From: Kribbella aluminosa
GTDB taxonomy: Bacteria > Actinomycetota > Actinomycetes > Propionibacteriales > Kribbellaceae
Reading direction: 5' to 3'
Assembly: GCF_017876295.1 (NCBI RefSeq)
Contig: NZ_JAGINT010000001.1
Span: forward strand, 2,418,001 to 2,482,000
Length of the DNA: 64,000 nt
Positions within the stretch are counted from its first letter, which is position 1; each line of letters begins with the position of its first letter. The translations under genes and the position numbers were made by a program. Positions 17,353-26,446 of the stretch are shown one piece after another. Under the pieces are notes generated by a model. The model was not told where the DNA came from. It saw only the letters and a program-made list of their open reading frames with translations, and made no database searches.

Positions 17353-18009
17353 ATGAATCGTATCTCTGAGGTGGGCTTCCGTGCGGTCTCGCTCACCACG
17401 GCGTCCCGGTTCGCCGAGGCGTCGGAGTTGTACCGCGGGGTGTTCGGCTACCTGGACCCGGCGTACGGCCTGAATCCGCGGCTGCTCGGGGCGCTCGCGA
17501 GCAACGGCGGCTCGGTGGTCGGCATCCTCGACGAGAGCGATCAGCTGGTCGCGTTCGCGTACGGCTTCTGCGCGACCGACCGGCGCGGGTTCTACCACTA
17601 CTCGCAGTCCGCGGTGGTGGCCGCCGGGCAGCAGGGGCACGGCCTGGGCCGGATGCTCAAGCATGCCCAGAAAGAAGTTGCCCTCAGCCACGGAATGTCG
17701 CGGATGCGCTGGACGTACGATCCGGCCCAGATCCGCAACGCCCACTTCAACCTCGACGTGCTCGGCGCCCGCGGGCGCTGGTACGCGCCGGACATGTACG
17801 GTCCCGGCACCGACCGCGTCGTGGTCGAGTGGGACCTGACCCGCGAGCAGCCGTCGACCCCGACTCCGGTGGCCGAGTTGGCCGTGCCAACGACCGACCT
17901 CCGCGGTTCGTTCGAGGAGCTGCTGGGGAAGGGCCTCGTCGCCGTGTCCTGCCAGGGGCGCCCCGACGGTACTGGCGTCTACTGCTTCGCGGCGGCCGAC
18001 GATGCGTGA
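17353..18009 (+). CDS. GNAT-fold acyltransferase (COG3375-like), candidate D-amino acid N-acyltransferase
   Basis: 218 aa from ATG 17353. GNAT motif A is AAGQQGHGLGRMLKHAQKEVAL at about 93-114, then MRWTYDPAQIRNAHFNLDVLG, a signature I associate with the COG3375 GNATs found beside N-succinylamino acid racemases. In Geobacillus a GNAT of this context transfers succinyl-CoA to D-amino acids. First gene of a run with overlapping ends (its stop lies 8 nt inside the next gene). Function is inferred from context. Confidence 0.72.
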   Translation: MNRISEVGFRAVSLTTASRFAEASELYRGVFGYLDPAYGLNPRLLGALASNGGSVVGILDESDQLVAFAYGFCATDRRGFYHYSQSAVVAAGQQGHGLGRMLKHAQKEVALSHGMSRMRWTYDPAQIRNAHFNLDVLGARGRWYAPDMYGPGTDRVVVEWDLTREQPSTPTPVAELAVPTTDLRGSFEELLGKGLVAVSCQGRPDGTGVYCFAAADDA

Positions 18010-18637
18010 CAACCGCGAGCTCACGAGCCCTCAGGAGCGGTACGACGCCCGCCTGCAACGGCGCTCGTCGACGCTGCTGCAGCGCCGCGTGGTCGAGCAG
18101 GAACGTGCCTCGATCGACGAGGCGCTGGACCAGATCCGCACCGACGGGTCGATCGCGCAGGCGGCCGCCCGGATCGTCGCGGCCCGCCGGCGGTTCATCA
18201 TCGGCTCCGCGAAGTCGTTCTCGTACGCGTCGCTGCTCGCCTTCGACCTCGGCGCGGGCCTCTCGCAGGTGACGCTGGTCGACGGCACCGTGGAGCGTGG
18301 CGTCGACGTCCTGGCCGACGTCCGGTCGAACGACCTGATGGTCGCGTTCTCGTTCCGGCGGTACCGGCGCGACACGGTCGAGATCGCGCGCCGGTTCGCG
18401 GAGGCCGGCGGGGAGCTGGTCGCGATCACGGACTTCGAGGACGCGCCGCTGGCGAAGGTCGCCGACCAGAGCATCTACGTCGCCACCGGGAGCGCGTCGT
18501 ACGTCGACTCGCCGACCGTCGTCGCCTCCGTGCTGCACGTCCTCGCCACGCTGACCACCGCCAGTGCGAAGGGCGCGCGGCGGCGGCTGGTCGAGCGGGA
18601 TCGGCTGAACACGGAGCTGGGGTTGTATGTCAACTGA
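18002..18637 (+). CDS. RpiR-like SIS domain protein lacking the DNA-binding domain
   Basis: 211 aa. The C-terminal ~130 residues form a SIS fold (RRFIIGSAKSFSYASLLAFD, then DLMVAFSFRRYRRDTVEIAR) as in MurR/RpiR regulators. Those normally have about 280 residues with an N-terminal helix-turn-helix of about 75 residues. Here only a basic helical segment (MRDNRELTSPQERYDARLQR) is left and no HTH_6 domain is recognisable. It may be a ligand sensor, an isomerase-like protein, or a regulator working with another protein. It overlaps both neighbours (8 and 11 nt), so it belongs to the operon. Confidence 0.68.
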   Translation: MRDNRELTSPQERYDARLQRRSSTLLQRRVVEQERASIDEALDQIRTDGSIAQAAARIVAARRRFIIGSAKSFSYASLLAFDLGAGLSQVTLVDGTVERGVDVLADVRSNDLMVAFSFRRYRRDTVEIARRFAEAGGELVAITDFEDAPLAKVADQSIYVATGSASYVDSPTVVASVLHVLATLTTASAKGARRRLVERDRLNTELGLYVN

Positions 18638-19757
18638 GCTGAAGGTTGTCGCGGCCCGGCTGCACCGGGTGCGGATGCCGCTGGTGCACGAGTTCCGGAC
18701 GAGCTCGCATCGCAAGGCGTTCCTCGACCACATCCTGGTCGAGTTGGAGGACGCGTCGGGTGCGATCGGCTGGGGCGAGATCGCCTCGTCCTCCGACCCG
18801 TACTACGCACCGGAAACGGTCGAGTCCTGCTGGCACATCGCGTCGAAGTACCTGCTGCCCGCGGTGCTCGACCGCTCGTGGACCCGCCCCGCGGACCTGG
18901 CAGGCGCCTGGTCGAAGATCCGCGGCAACCAGTTCGCCAAAGCAGGCGTGGACACAGCCGCCTGGGTCCTCTGGGCAGAATCGCGACAGCTGCCGCTGGC
19001 AACTGTTCTAGGAGGTACGCGGAGCGAGGTTGTCGCGGGGGTGTCGCTGGGGATCGAGCCGACGATCGACGACCTGCTCGTACAGGTGCAGCACCAGGTG
19101 GACGCCGGCTACCCGCGGGTGAAGCTGAAGATCGCGCCCGGATGGGACGTCGAACCTGTCCGGGCCGTGCGTTCGACGTACCCGAAGCTCGATCTGCACG
19201 TCGATGCCAACGGCATCTACACCGCCGACGACCTCGCGCACCTGCAGCAGTTGGACGGGTTCGAGCTGACGATGATCGAGCAGCCCTTCGCGCCTCGCGA
19301 CCTGCTCACCCACGCTCGCCTGCAGACCATGATCTCAACCCCGGTCTGCCTCGACGAGAGCATCGAGACGCTCGCCGACCTGGAGACCGCGCTCCAGCTG
19401 GAGGCCCTGGAGGTGCTCAACATCAAGGTGTCGCGGATGGGCGGTCTGACCGTGGCGCGGGCGGCGCACGATCGGGCGCGGGAGGCCGGGATTCCGGTCT
19501 GGTGTGGCGGCATGCACGAGTTCGGCGTCGGCCGGCTCGCGAACGTCGCGCTATCCAGCCTCGCCGGCTTCACCCTCCCATCGGACGTGTCCGCCTCGGA
19601 GAAGTACTACGCCCGGGACGTCGTCGAGCCCGCCGTGACCGCTGTCGACGGGGTCGTCCAGGTACCTGACGGGCCAGGGCTCGGGCATCAGGTCGACCGG
19701 GAGTTCGTCACCGCGAACACGGTCGACGAACTGACTCTCCGCCCAGGACAGGAGTGA
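18627..19757 (+). CDS. Enolase-superfamily N-acyl/N-succinyl amino acid racemase (MenC-like)
   Basis: 376 aa, full length for the NSAR/OSBS family. Active-site residues are in place: the two-base lysines K166/K168 in VKLKIAP and K267 in NIKVSR, and metal ligands D193 (VDANG), E218 (IEQPF) and D243 (LDES). Such enzymes interconvert N-acyl D- and L-amino acids or dehydrate SHCHC in menaquinone synthesis. There is no other men gene around; instead acyltransferase, deacylase and M20 peptidase genes flank it, which favours N-acylamino acid racemization. It overlaps the SIS gene by 11 nt. Confidence 0.82.
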   Translation: MSTELKVVAARLHRVRMPLVHEFRTSSHRKAFLDHILVELEDASGAIGWGEIASSSDPYYAPETVESCWHIASKYLLPAVLDRSWTRPADLAGAWSKIRGNQFAKAGVDTAAWVLWAESRQLPLATVLGGTRSEVVAGVSLGIEPTIDDLLVQVQHQVDAGYPRVKLKIAPGWDVEPVRAVRSTYPKLDLHVDANGIYTADDLAHLQQLDGFELTMIEQPFAPRDLLTHARLQTMISTPVCLDESIETLADLETALQLEALEVLNIKVSRMGGLTVARAAHDRAREAGIPVWCGGMHEFGVGRLANVALSSLAGFTLPSDVSASEKYYARDVVEPAVTAVDGVVQVPDGPGLGHQVDREFVTANTVDELTLRPGQE

Positions 19758-19761
19758 CTCG

Positions 19762-21135
19762 ATGCGCCTCGCGCTGATCGGCGGCCTGATCGCCGACGGT
19801 ACTGGCAGCGAACCGCGGCCCGGGACGGTACTGGTCGAAGGCGGCCGCATCAGTGCGGTGCTGCCACCCGCCGAGCCGGTCTCCGAAGCCGAGGTAATCG
19901 ATGCCACGGGCAACATTGTGGCACCGGGGTTCATCGATCTGCACTCACACGCGGATTTCAGTCTCGGTACAAGTCCGGGCGCGGCGTCGCAGCTCGCGCA
20001 GGGCGTCACCACGCTGGTCGCCGGGAACTGCGGATGGTCGCCGTTCCCGGTCACCGACCTGGAAACCCTCAAGGCCGGTACGGCGTTCCTCGGGCCGCGG
20101 CACGGCTGGTCGTGGACCGATCTGGCGGGCTTCGCTGCAACGTTGGAACCGGCGGTCAACCTGGCGCTGCAGGTCGGCCACTGCACGCTCCGGATCGCCG
20201 CGATGGGCACCGCTCAGCGGGCACCGTCAGCTGCTGAACTGCGGCTGATGCAGGACCTGCTGCGGTCGGCTGCCGACCAGGGAGCGGTCGGCTTCTCCAC
20301 GGGCCTGATCTATGCACCCGGCACCTATGCGTCGCCCGAGGAAGTCGCGGCGTTGGCCCTGGAACACCTCGGCCAGGTGACCGACGTGGACCTGGGCTGG
20401 GACGCCTACCCCTACACCGCCACCAACACGACCCTAACCACCCGCCTCCCGGCGTGGGCCCTCTCCGGCAACACGCTTCTCGACCGGCTTACTGATCCTG
20501 CCGAGCGGGCGCGGATCGCCGAGGCTCTGCGGGGCGACGTACTGCTCTCACCGGACACGGTTGTGATCGCATCCCTCCCGCCCGGGCCGTACGAGGCCTG
20601 TCGTGGGCTGAGCCTCACCGAGATCGCCCGCCGCGACGGCGTCGACGCCGCCGAGGTCGTGCTTCGCATCCTCGAGTCCCACCAGGCCGCGGTCAGCGTC
20701 GTCAACCACGCGATGCGCGAGGAGGACGTGACCGCAGTCCTGGAACACCCGCGCACAGCGATCGCCAGCGACGGCTGGATCATGGACGCGACCGGCCCCG
20801 GGCACCCGCACCCGCGCAACTTCGGCACCTTTCCCCGAGTCCTCGGCCACTACGCCCGCGACCGTCAACTGTTCGCCGTGTCGGAGGCGATCCGCCGCAT
20901 GACCTCACTCCCGGCATCCCGCCTCGGCTGGGCGGACCGCGGCGTGCTCCGGCCCGGCGCGATCGCGGACCTCGTCGTCCTGGACGCGGACCAGATCGCC
21001 GACAAGTCGACGTACGACGATCCGTGGCAACCGTCCGTCGGGGTGACGCACGTCCTGGTCGCCGGCCAACCGGTTCTCTCCAACGGCGCCCCGACCGGCC
21101 GCCGTCCTGGTCGGATCATCGGCTTTGGCGACTGA
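19762..21135 (+). CDS. N-acyl-D-amino-acid deacylase with an internal in-frame deletion
   Basis: 457 aa. It is clearly of the D-aminoacylase group of the amidohydrolase superfamily: HSHADF (H61, H63), the bridging C90 in AGNCGWSPFP, and ASDGWIMD near the end. The segment that normally follows EEVAALA and carries the two remaining metal ligands (a SHIRNE-type His and a SHxK-type His about 30 residues later) is absent. The sequence passes straight from residue ~199 (EEVAALALEHLGQ) to DLGWDAYPYTATNTTL. About 75 residues are missing, against roughly 480-530 in relatives, and the frame stays open. Deacylase activity is therefore doubtful. RBS AGGAG, 4 bp after the racemase gene. Confidence 0.8.
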   Translation: MRLALIGGLIADGTGSEPRPGTVLVEGGRISAVLPPAEPVSEAEVIDATGNIVAPGFIDLHSHADFSLGTSPGAASQLAQGVTTLVAGNCGWSPFPVTDLETLKAGTAFLGPRHGWSWTDLAGFAATLEPAVNLALQVGHCTLRIAAMGTAQRAPSAAELRLMQDLLRSAADQGAVGFSTGLIYAPGTYASPEEVAALALEHLGQVTDVDLGWDAYPYTATNTTLTTRLPAWALSGNTLLDRLTDPAERARIAEALRGDVLLSPDTVVIASLPPGPYEACRGLSLTEIARRDGVDAAEVVLRILESHQAAVSVVNHAMREEDVTAVLEHPRTAIASDGWIMDATGPGHPHPRNFGTFPRVLGHYARDRQLFAVSEAIRRMTSLPASRLGWADRGVLRPGAIADLVVLDADQIADKSTYDDPWQPSVGVTHVLVAGQPVLSNGAPTGRRPGRIIGFGD

Positions 21136-21168
21136 GATGTACCAGGTCGATTACCTGTCCAGCTGATG

Positions 21169-21423
21169 CTATTTCTTCAACCGCTTCGGAGCGTCCGGCA
21201 GCGGCGTAGGAGCGGTCGGCTCGTCGTCCGCCTCGGACTCCAGCCAGCCGTCGTACTCGCTCAGCAACGCGTCCAGTTCGCCGCGGTCGACGTCGTGGAG
21301 CACGACGAGCCACGGGTGATCCTCGTCGTCGTCCTCCCCGTGGAACCGTCCGCGGCGTACCTCCCCGCCCAGCCGTTCGGCGACGTCCGCGGCGTCCTCC
21401 CGCTCCCAGAAGTACGCGATCAT
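21169..21423 (-). CDS. Small hypothetical protein
   Basis: 84 aa, starting MIAYFWEREDAADVAERLGG. An alpha/beta-looking N-terminal part (EVRRGRFHGEDDDEDHPWLV) is followed by an acidic linker and a lysine-rich tail ending KRLKK. No signal or membrane segment and no known motif. Divergent from dapF with 45 bp between starts, too little for two full separate promoters, so the two may share control. The extended reading frame through it on this strand belongs to the antisense of dapF and is not coding. Confidence 0.6.
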   Translation of the reverse strand: MIAYFWEREDAADVAERLGGEVRRGRFHGEDDDEDHPWLVVLHDVDRGELDALLSEYDGWLESEADDEPTAPTPLPDAPKRLKK

Positions 21424-21468
21424 CCCCAAACGGTACGACCTGGACGGGCCCGCCGTACGCTTGGCGCC

Positions 21469-22311
21469 ATGAGTACCTTTTCCTGGGTGAAGGGTCACGG
21501 CACGGAGAACGACTTCGTGATCCTGCCCGACCCGGACGGTTCGGTGCACGGCGAGCTGGACACTGCCGTGGTCCGGTTCCTCTGCGACCGGCACGCGGGG
21601 CTCGGCGCGGACGGCGTACTGCGGGTGATCCAGGGCGGCAAGCAGTCGTACGTCGAGGACGGCGGCGACTGGTTCATGGACTACCGGAACGCTGACGGTT
21701 CGATCGCGGAGATGTGCGGGAACGGCGTCCGGGTGTTCGTGAAGTACCTCGCCGAGGCGGGCTTGATCGACGGCAAACCGGTCCGGGTCGGTACCCGCGC
21801 CGGCGTCAAGGAGGTCGCGCAGAACGACGACGGCACGCTGACCGTCGACATGGGCGCCCCGAAGCTCCCCGCCGCGGCCGGGGTCGTGGTCGAGGCCAAC
21901 GGTCATCAGTGGCCGGCCCTGCACGTCGACATGGGCAACCCGCACGCGGTCGCGTTCGTCGACAGCCTGGCCGAGCCGGGCAACCTGTGCGACCAGCCCA
22001 CGTGGACGCCGACGGAGGCGTTCCCGCAGGGCGTGAACGTCGAGTTCGTCGTACGGCGGGACGCACACGACGTCCAGATGCGGGTCCACGAGCGCGGCGC
22101 GGGGGAGACCCGCTCCTGCGGAACGGGTACGTGTGCGGTAACCGTGGCCGCGGCACGCCAGGCGCGGGACGAGCTGCCGGTGACGTATCGGGTCGGCGTA
22201 CCGGGTGGTGAGGTGACGGTGACGTGGCGTGCGGACAACCATCTGGAGCTGACCGGTCCGGCCGTCCTGCACGCGCGCGGGGAGTTCGACCGCGCCTGGT
22301 TGGGAATCTGA
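21469..22311 (+). CDS. dapF: Diaminopimelate epimerase DapF
   Basis: 280 aa. Converts LL- to meso-diaminopimelate for lysine and peptidoglycan. The two catalytic cysteines are present: C83 in NADGSIAEMCGNGVR and the second in RSCGTGTCA near residue 220. An N-terminal GHGTENDFV motif is typical. I chose ATG 21469 (MSTFSWVKGHGTENDF); longer in-frame extensions upstream are the complement of the small minus-strand gene. Confidence 0.97.
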   Translation: MSTFSWVKGHGTENDFVILPDPDGSVHGELDTAVVRFLCDRHAGLGADGVLRVIQGGKQSYVEDGGDWFMDYRNADGSIAEMCGNGVRVFVKYLAEAGLIDGKPVRVGTRAGVKEVAQNDDGTLTVDMGAPKLPAAAGVVVEANGHQWPALHVDMGNPHAVAFVDSLAEPGNLCDQPTWTPTEAFPQGVNVEFVVRRDAHDVQMRVHERGAGETRSCGTGTCAVTVAAARQARDELPVTYRVGVPGGEVTVTWRADNHLELTGPAVLHARGEFDRAWLGI

Positions 22312-22382
22312 CCCCTGCGTGGGGCGTTGACTGCTGTAAACGGGTCGCTTGTACTTGAGGCCCGTGCCACCATGGAAGGTAT

Positions 22383-23852
22383 ATGACGACCCAATCAAAG
22401 TTGTACGACGAGACCTCCGACGTCGAACTCGACCTCTTAGAGGGCGATGACTCCGGCGATTCGTTGAAGGGTCACGATTCCGAGCGGACCACCGAGGGCC
22501 TCGACCTCGAAGAGCGCCAGGCGCTCCGCCGCGTGGTCGGCATGTCGACCGAGCTGACCGACATCAGCGAGGTCGAGTACCGCAAGCTGCTGCTGGAGCG
22601 GGTGCTGCTGGTCGGCGTCTGGACCGAGGGCAGCGCCGAGGACGCGGAGAACTCGCTGGCCGAGCTGAAGTTGCTCGCCGAAACGGCGGGCTCCGAGGTC
22701 CTGGACGGCGTGATCCAGCGCCGGAAGAAGCCGGACCCGGCGACCTTCATCGGCTCCGGCAAGGTGTCCGACCTGCGCAACCTGGTCGCGTCGCTGGGCG
22801 CGGACACCGTGATCGCGGACGGCGAGCTGGCGCCTGCGCAACTGCGCAACCTCGAGGACAAGCTCAAGGTCAAGGTGGTCGACCGGACCGCGCTGATCCT
22901 GGACATCTTCGCGCAGCACGCGAAGAGCAAGGAAGGCAAGGCCCAGGTCGAGCTGGCGCAGCTGCAGTACATGAAGCAGCGCCTGCGTGGTTGGGGTGGC
23001 AACCTGTCCCGCCAGGCCGGTGGACGCGTCGGCGCGGCCGGTGGCGGTATCGGTGGCCGTGGTCCCGGTGAGACCAAGATCGAGACCGACCGGCGCCGGA
23101 TCAACACCAAGATCGCCAAGCTCCGCCGGTCGCTCAAGAACATGAAGAGCACCCGCTCGACGATGCGCCAGGAGCGCCGCCGGAACCTGGTTCCCTCGGT
23201 CGCGATCGCGGGCTACACCAACGCCGGCAAGTCCTCGCTGCTGAACCAGCTCACCGGCGCGGGCGTTCTGGTCGAGGACGCGCTGTTCGCGACCCTGGAC
23301 CCGACCACCCGCCGTACGACGACCTCGGACGGCCGCGTGTTCACGCTGACCGACACGGTCGGGTTCGTCCGGCACCTCCCGCACGACATCGTCGAGGCGT
23401 TCCGCTCGACGCTGGAGGAGGTCGCCGATGCGGACCTGCTGCTGCACGTGGTGGACGGTTCGCACCCGGACCCGATCGCGCAGATCCAGGCGGTCCGCGA
23501 GGTGCTGGCCGAGATCGACGCGACCGACGTACCGGAGATCGTGGTGATCAACAAGGCCGACGCCGCCGACCCGCTCGCGCTGGCGCCGATCCTGCACCGC
23601 GAGCCGAACGCGATCGTGGTCTCGGCCCGGACCGGCGAAGGCATGGACAAGCTCCGCGAGCTGATCGAGGGCGCCCTGCCGCAGCCGCACGTCCTGGTCG
23701 ACGTCCTGCTCCCGTACGAGCGCGGCGACCTGGTCTCCCGGATCCACTCCGAGGGCTCGGTCGAACAGCTCGAACACACCGCTGACGGCACCCGCATCAC
23801 CGGCCGCGTCCACCCGGCCCTAGCCGGCGACCTGACGCGGTACCACCAGTAA
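22383..23852 (+). CDS. hflX: GTPase HflX
   Basis: 489 aa. Ribosome-associated GTPase that splits stalled or hibernating ribosomes. The N-terminal HflX domain (ATFIGSGKVSDL) is followed by a glycine-rich linker (GGRVGAAGGGIGGRGPGETK) and a coiled segment. The G domain has G1 GYTNAGKSSLL at about 276, G3 DTVGF, and G4 VINKADA. A ~30-residue acidic N-terminal extension precedes the conserved part. Conserved neighbour of dapF and miaA in actinobacteria. A strong terminator follows the stop. Confidence 0.96.
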   Translation: MTTQSKLYDETSDVELDLLEGDDSGDSLKGHDSERTTEGLDLEERQALRRVVGMSTELTDISEVEYRKLLLERVLLVGVWTEGSAEDAENSLAELKLLAETAGSEVLDGVIQRRKKPDPATFIGSGKVSDLRNLVASLGADTVIADGELAPAQLRNLEDKLKVKVVDRTALILDIFAQHAKSKEGKAQVELAQLQYMKQRLRGWGGNLSRQAGGRVGAAGGGIGGRGPGETKIETDRRRINTKIAKLRRSLKNMKSTRSTMRQERRRNLVPSVAIAGYTNAGKSSLLNQLTGAGVLVEDALFATLDPTTRRTTTSDGRVFTLTDTVGFVRHLPHDIVEAFRSTLEEVADADLLLHVVDGSHPDPIAQIQAVREVLAEIDATDVPEIVVINKADAADPLALAPILHREPNAIVVSARTGEGMDKLRELIEGALPQPHVLVDVLLPYERGDLVSRIHSEGSVEQLEHTADGTRITGRVHPALAGDLTRYHQ

Positions 23853-23860
23853 GCTCCACC

Positions 23861-23912
23861 ACTTGCGTCCGAAGATCTGTGGGTTATTGCCCTCAGATCT
23901 TCGGACGTAAGT
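23861..23912. terminator. Bidirectional terminator between hflX and the M6 protease
   Basis: 19-nt arms ACTTGCGTCCGAAGATCTG (23861-23879) and its complement at 23894-23912, with a single G-T mismatch and a 14-nt loop. It lies between two convergent genes and ends 6 bp from the protease stop. Confidence 0.8.
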
Positions 23913-23917
23913 GTCTT

Positions 23918-26290
23918 TCACTTGCGCTTGGTGATTTGGATCTTCATCGAGGTGCCGGTCTTCGAGAGGACCTTGATGTTGATGCCGTTGTTCGGGACCT
24001 TGACGCTGCTCGTCGGCTGGTCGGCGGACCAGTACGAGTTGCTGTCGTTGAAGGTCGGTACGGCGTTCTGGCCGCGGATGTAGCTCGCCTGCCCGTTCGC
24101 GTGCAGCGTGAACGAGTCCGCTTTCTCGAGGCCGAACGGTGCGTCGTACGCCGCGACCCGTGGGCGCCAGAGCTGGCCGTCGAGCCGGTTGATCGGCGTC
24201 GGGTGCGCGTCGATCGGCAGGATCAGGCCGGCGCCCGGGTGGGTGTTGGTGTTGTTGTCGGACTGCGAGGTGTCCCAGTACCAGATCAGCAGACCGTCCT
24301 GGTACGGGAAGTGCTCGACCTTGTCCGGCAGCGTGCTCGCCCAGCCGAAGTTGTACGGGCCGGTCTGCAGGTACTTGTCGTGGTCGACGTAGTTGATGTT
24401 CGACGCCAGGTAGTAGTTGTCGTGCTGGCTCGTGTACGACGACCCGACCGCGCTGAACTCGTTCAGCGTCCAGCCGTCCGGCGAGGTCTCGGCGCCGGAG
24501 TCGAGCACCGTGGTGGAACCTGACGTCACCTTGATGTCGTCGGCGAAGAACCCGATCCCGCCGGCCGCCGGGTCGGTGACGTAGCGGAACTGCAGCGTGA
24601 CCGTCTTCCCGGCGTACGCCGACAGGTCGAACGTGGCCGGCACCCAGCCGTTGCTGTTCCCGTCGATACCGTTGCCCTCGGCATCCTTCGTGATAGTGCC
24701 CTTGATCGGCTTCGCGCCGGTGCCGTCGTTCACGTCGACGTACGCGTAGTCGCAGGCCGTCGTACCGCAGTCCTCGATGTCCCAGTTCGCCTGGAACGTG
24801 AGGCTCGCGGGCTGACCGGCCGGGAGCGTGACCTGGCGGCTCATCGTGTGCGTGAAGTTGTTGCCCTGGCCGCTCCACCAGTCCTTCGTCCCGGACGGCG
24901 GCTGGACCAGCTGGTGCTGCACCTGTTTCTTCGGCAGCGTGACCACCAGGCCCTGGGCCTTCTTCGAGTTGTACTCGTGCGGGCCGAGGTCGACGGTCCG
25001 GTTCTGGCCGGCGTTCACGATCTCGTAGTCCAGCCAGCCGAGCTGCAGCTTGTCCCAGGCGTTGAAGTCGGCTGCCTGCTCGCCGATTCCACCGTCGCTG
25101 GGCTTGCTGACCCGGCTCTGGGACATGATCGTCCACCAGTTCACGCCGTTCTCGACGGCCGCGCCGGAGGTGTCGTACTCGTCCGGCAGACCGAGGTCGT
25201 GGCCGTACTCGTGCGCGAACACGCTGATCCCGCCGTTCTCCGGCTGGATCGTGTAGTCACCGACGTACAGGCCGGTGTCGCCGATCTGCGCGCCGCCGTT
25301 CGGGTTCGTCGCCGGGCCGCCCGGGAAACCGGCGTACCAGCGGTGCGACCAGATCGCGTCCTCGCCCTGCCACGGGTCGCCGTCGGCCTGGTCGCCGCCG
25401 GCGTGCACGATCTGGAAGTGGTCGATGTAGCCGTCCGGCTCGTTGAAGTTGCCGTCACCGTCGTAGTCGTAGCGGTCCCACTGGTCGAACGACTTCAGGT
25501 CCGCGGTGATCTCGGCCTTGGTCCGGCCCTTGGTCTCCTGGTCGGCGACCCACTGGTTCACGGCGTCCTGGATCAGGTTCCAGGTGTTGTTGCAGACGTT
25601 GCCGCTGCACGGGTAGCCGTTCGACCGGCCGTAGCGGGCCTCGTTGTACTTGACCTTGACCCAGTCGGTGACCTGACCGTCGACGCTGTAGCGGCCGGAC
25701 GACTGCTTCTCGTAGTAGTTCTTCACCGAGTTGCCGGCGCCGAAGTACAGGTCCTGGAAGTGCTGCCGGCTGTAGTCGGCCTGCCAGACGGTCGAGTTGT
25801 CGACCGAGCGGTTCGGCGCCGGGATCTCGTTGTGCAGCGGGCCGTCGAAGCGCGCCGGGCCCGGGATGGTTGGGTTCTGGTCCTTGTCCGGATAGTTCGG
25901 GTGCCGCTCGTTGCCGAACTCGGCGAGGATCACGAAGATCCGGTCGGTCTTCTCCCGGGACAGCTCGACGTACTGGTCGACCTTGCCCTTGGCGTTCTTG
26001 GTGCCCTTCGCACCAGCCGCCTTGGCGCCGAGGTTGACGACCGTACTGCCGTTGCGCTGCTCCGGCGTGGCCTGCCCGTTGATGACCTTGGTCAGGGCCT
26101 CCTGCCGCAGCTCGCGCCGCTTGTCCTCGAGCGGGCTGGACAGCTCGTCCGGCGCCGGCGCTGCCTCGCTGGCGATCGGCGCCGATCCTGACTTGGGCGG
26201 TGTGGCGGCGTTGGCCGAGGCGGCGGCGATGCCGAGCCCGGTCGTGGCCGCCAAAGCCAGGCTGAACAGCCCGGCGGGTAGCTTGCGCAC
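23918..26290 (-). CDS. Secreted M6-family (immune inhibitor A-like) metalloprotease
   Basis: 790 aa from GTG 26290 with GGAGG upstream. A Sec signal (MRKLPAGLFSLALAATTGLG) ends at about residue 28 (ANA). A propeptide-like segment is followed by the M6 catalytic domain, with zinc motif VFAHEYGHDLGLPDEYD at about 360-376. The C-terminal half has a jellyroll domain with paired cysteines (EDCGTTACDYAYVD) like the MAM/LamG-type domains of InhA proteases. Related enzymes degrade host or environmental proteins outside the cell. Length is typical of actinobacterial immune inhibitor A homologues. Confidence 0.92.
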   Translation of the reverse strand: MRKLPAGLFSLALAATTGLGIAAASANAATPPKSGSAPIASEAAPAPDELSSPLEDKRRELRQEALTKVINGQATPEQRNGSTVVNLGAKAAGAKGTKNAKGKVDQYVELSREKTDRIFVILAEFGNERHPNYPDKDQNPTIPGPARFDGPLHNEIPAPNRSVDNSTVWQADYSRQHFQDLYFGAGNSVKNYYEKQSSGRYSVDGQVTDWVKVKYNEARYGRSNGYPCSGNVCNNTWNLIQDAVNQWVADQETKGRTKAEITADLKSFDQWDRYDYDGDGNFNEPDGYIDHFQIVHAGGDQADGDPWQGEDAIWSHRWYAGFPGGPATNPNGGAQIGDTGLYVGDYTIQPENGGISVFAHEYGHDLGLPDEYDTSGAAVENGVNWWTIMSQSRVSKPSDGGIGEQAADFNAWDKLQLGWLDYEIVNAGQNRTVDLGPHEYNSKKAQGLVVTLPKKQVQHQLVQPPSGTKDWWSGQGNNFTHTMSRQVTLPAGQPASLTFQANWDIEDCGTTACDYAYVDVNDGTGAKPIKGTITKDAEGNGIDGNSNGWVPATFDLSAYAGKTVTLQFRYVTDPAAGGIGFFADDIKVTSGSTTVLDSGAETSPDGWTLNEFSAVGSSYTSQHDNYYLASNINYVDHDKYLQTGPYNFGWASTLPDKVEHFPYQDGLLIWYWDTSQSDNNTNTHPGAGLILPIDAHPTPINRLDGQLWRPRVAAYDAPFGLEKADSFTLHANGQASYIRGQNAVPTFNDSNSYWSADQPTSSVKVPNNGINIKVLSKTGTSMKIQITKRK

Positions 26291-26446
26291 GATTCCCCTC
26301 CGTGTCTGATGACGCTGTGTGATCGAAGCTCCCCCGAGCGTGAATTCCAGCGAGAGTACGGGGAAAATCCGGTCAGCTGAAGTGGAACTGAGGAAAACCT
26401 GTGAAGCTTTCGGGGAAACCTGCGTTCTGAGTAGAAGGGCTCACGC

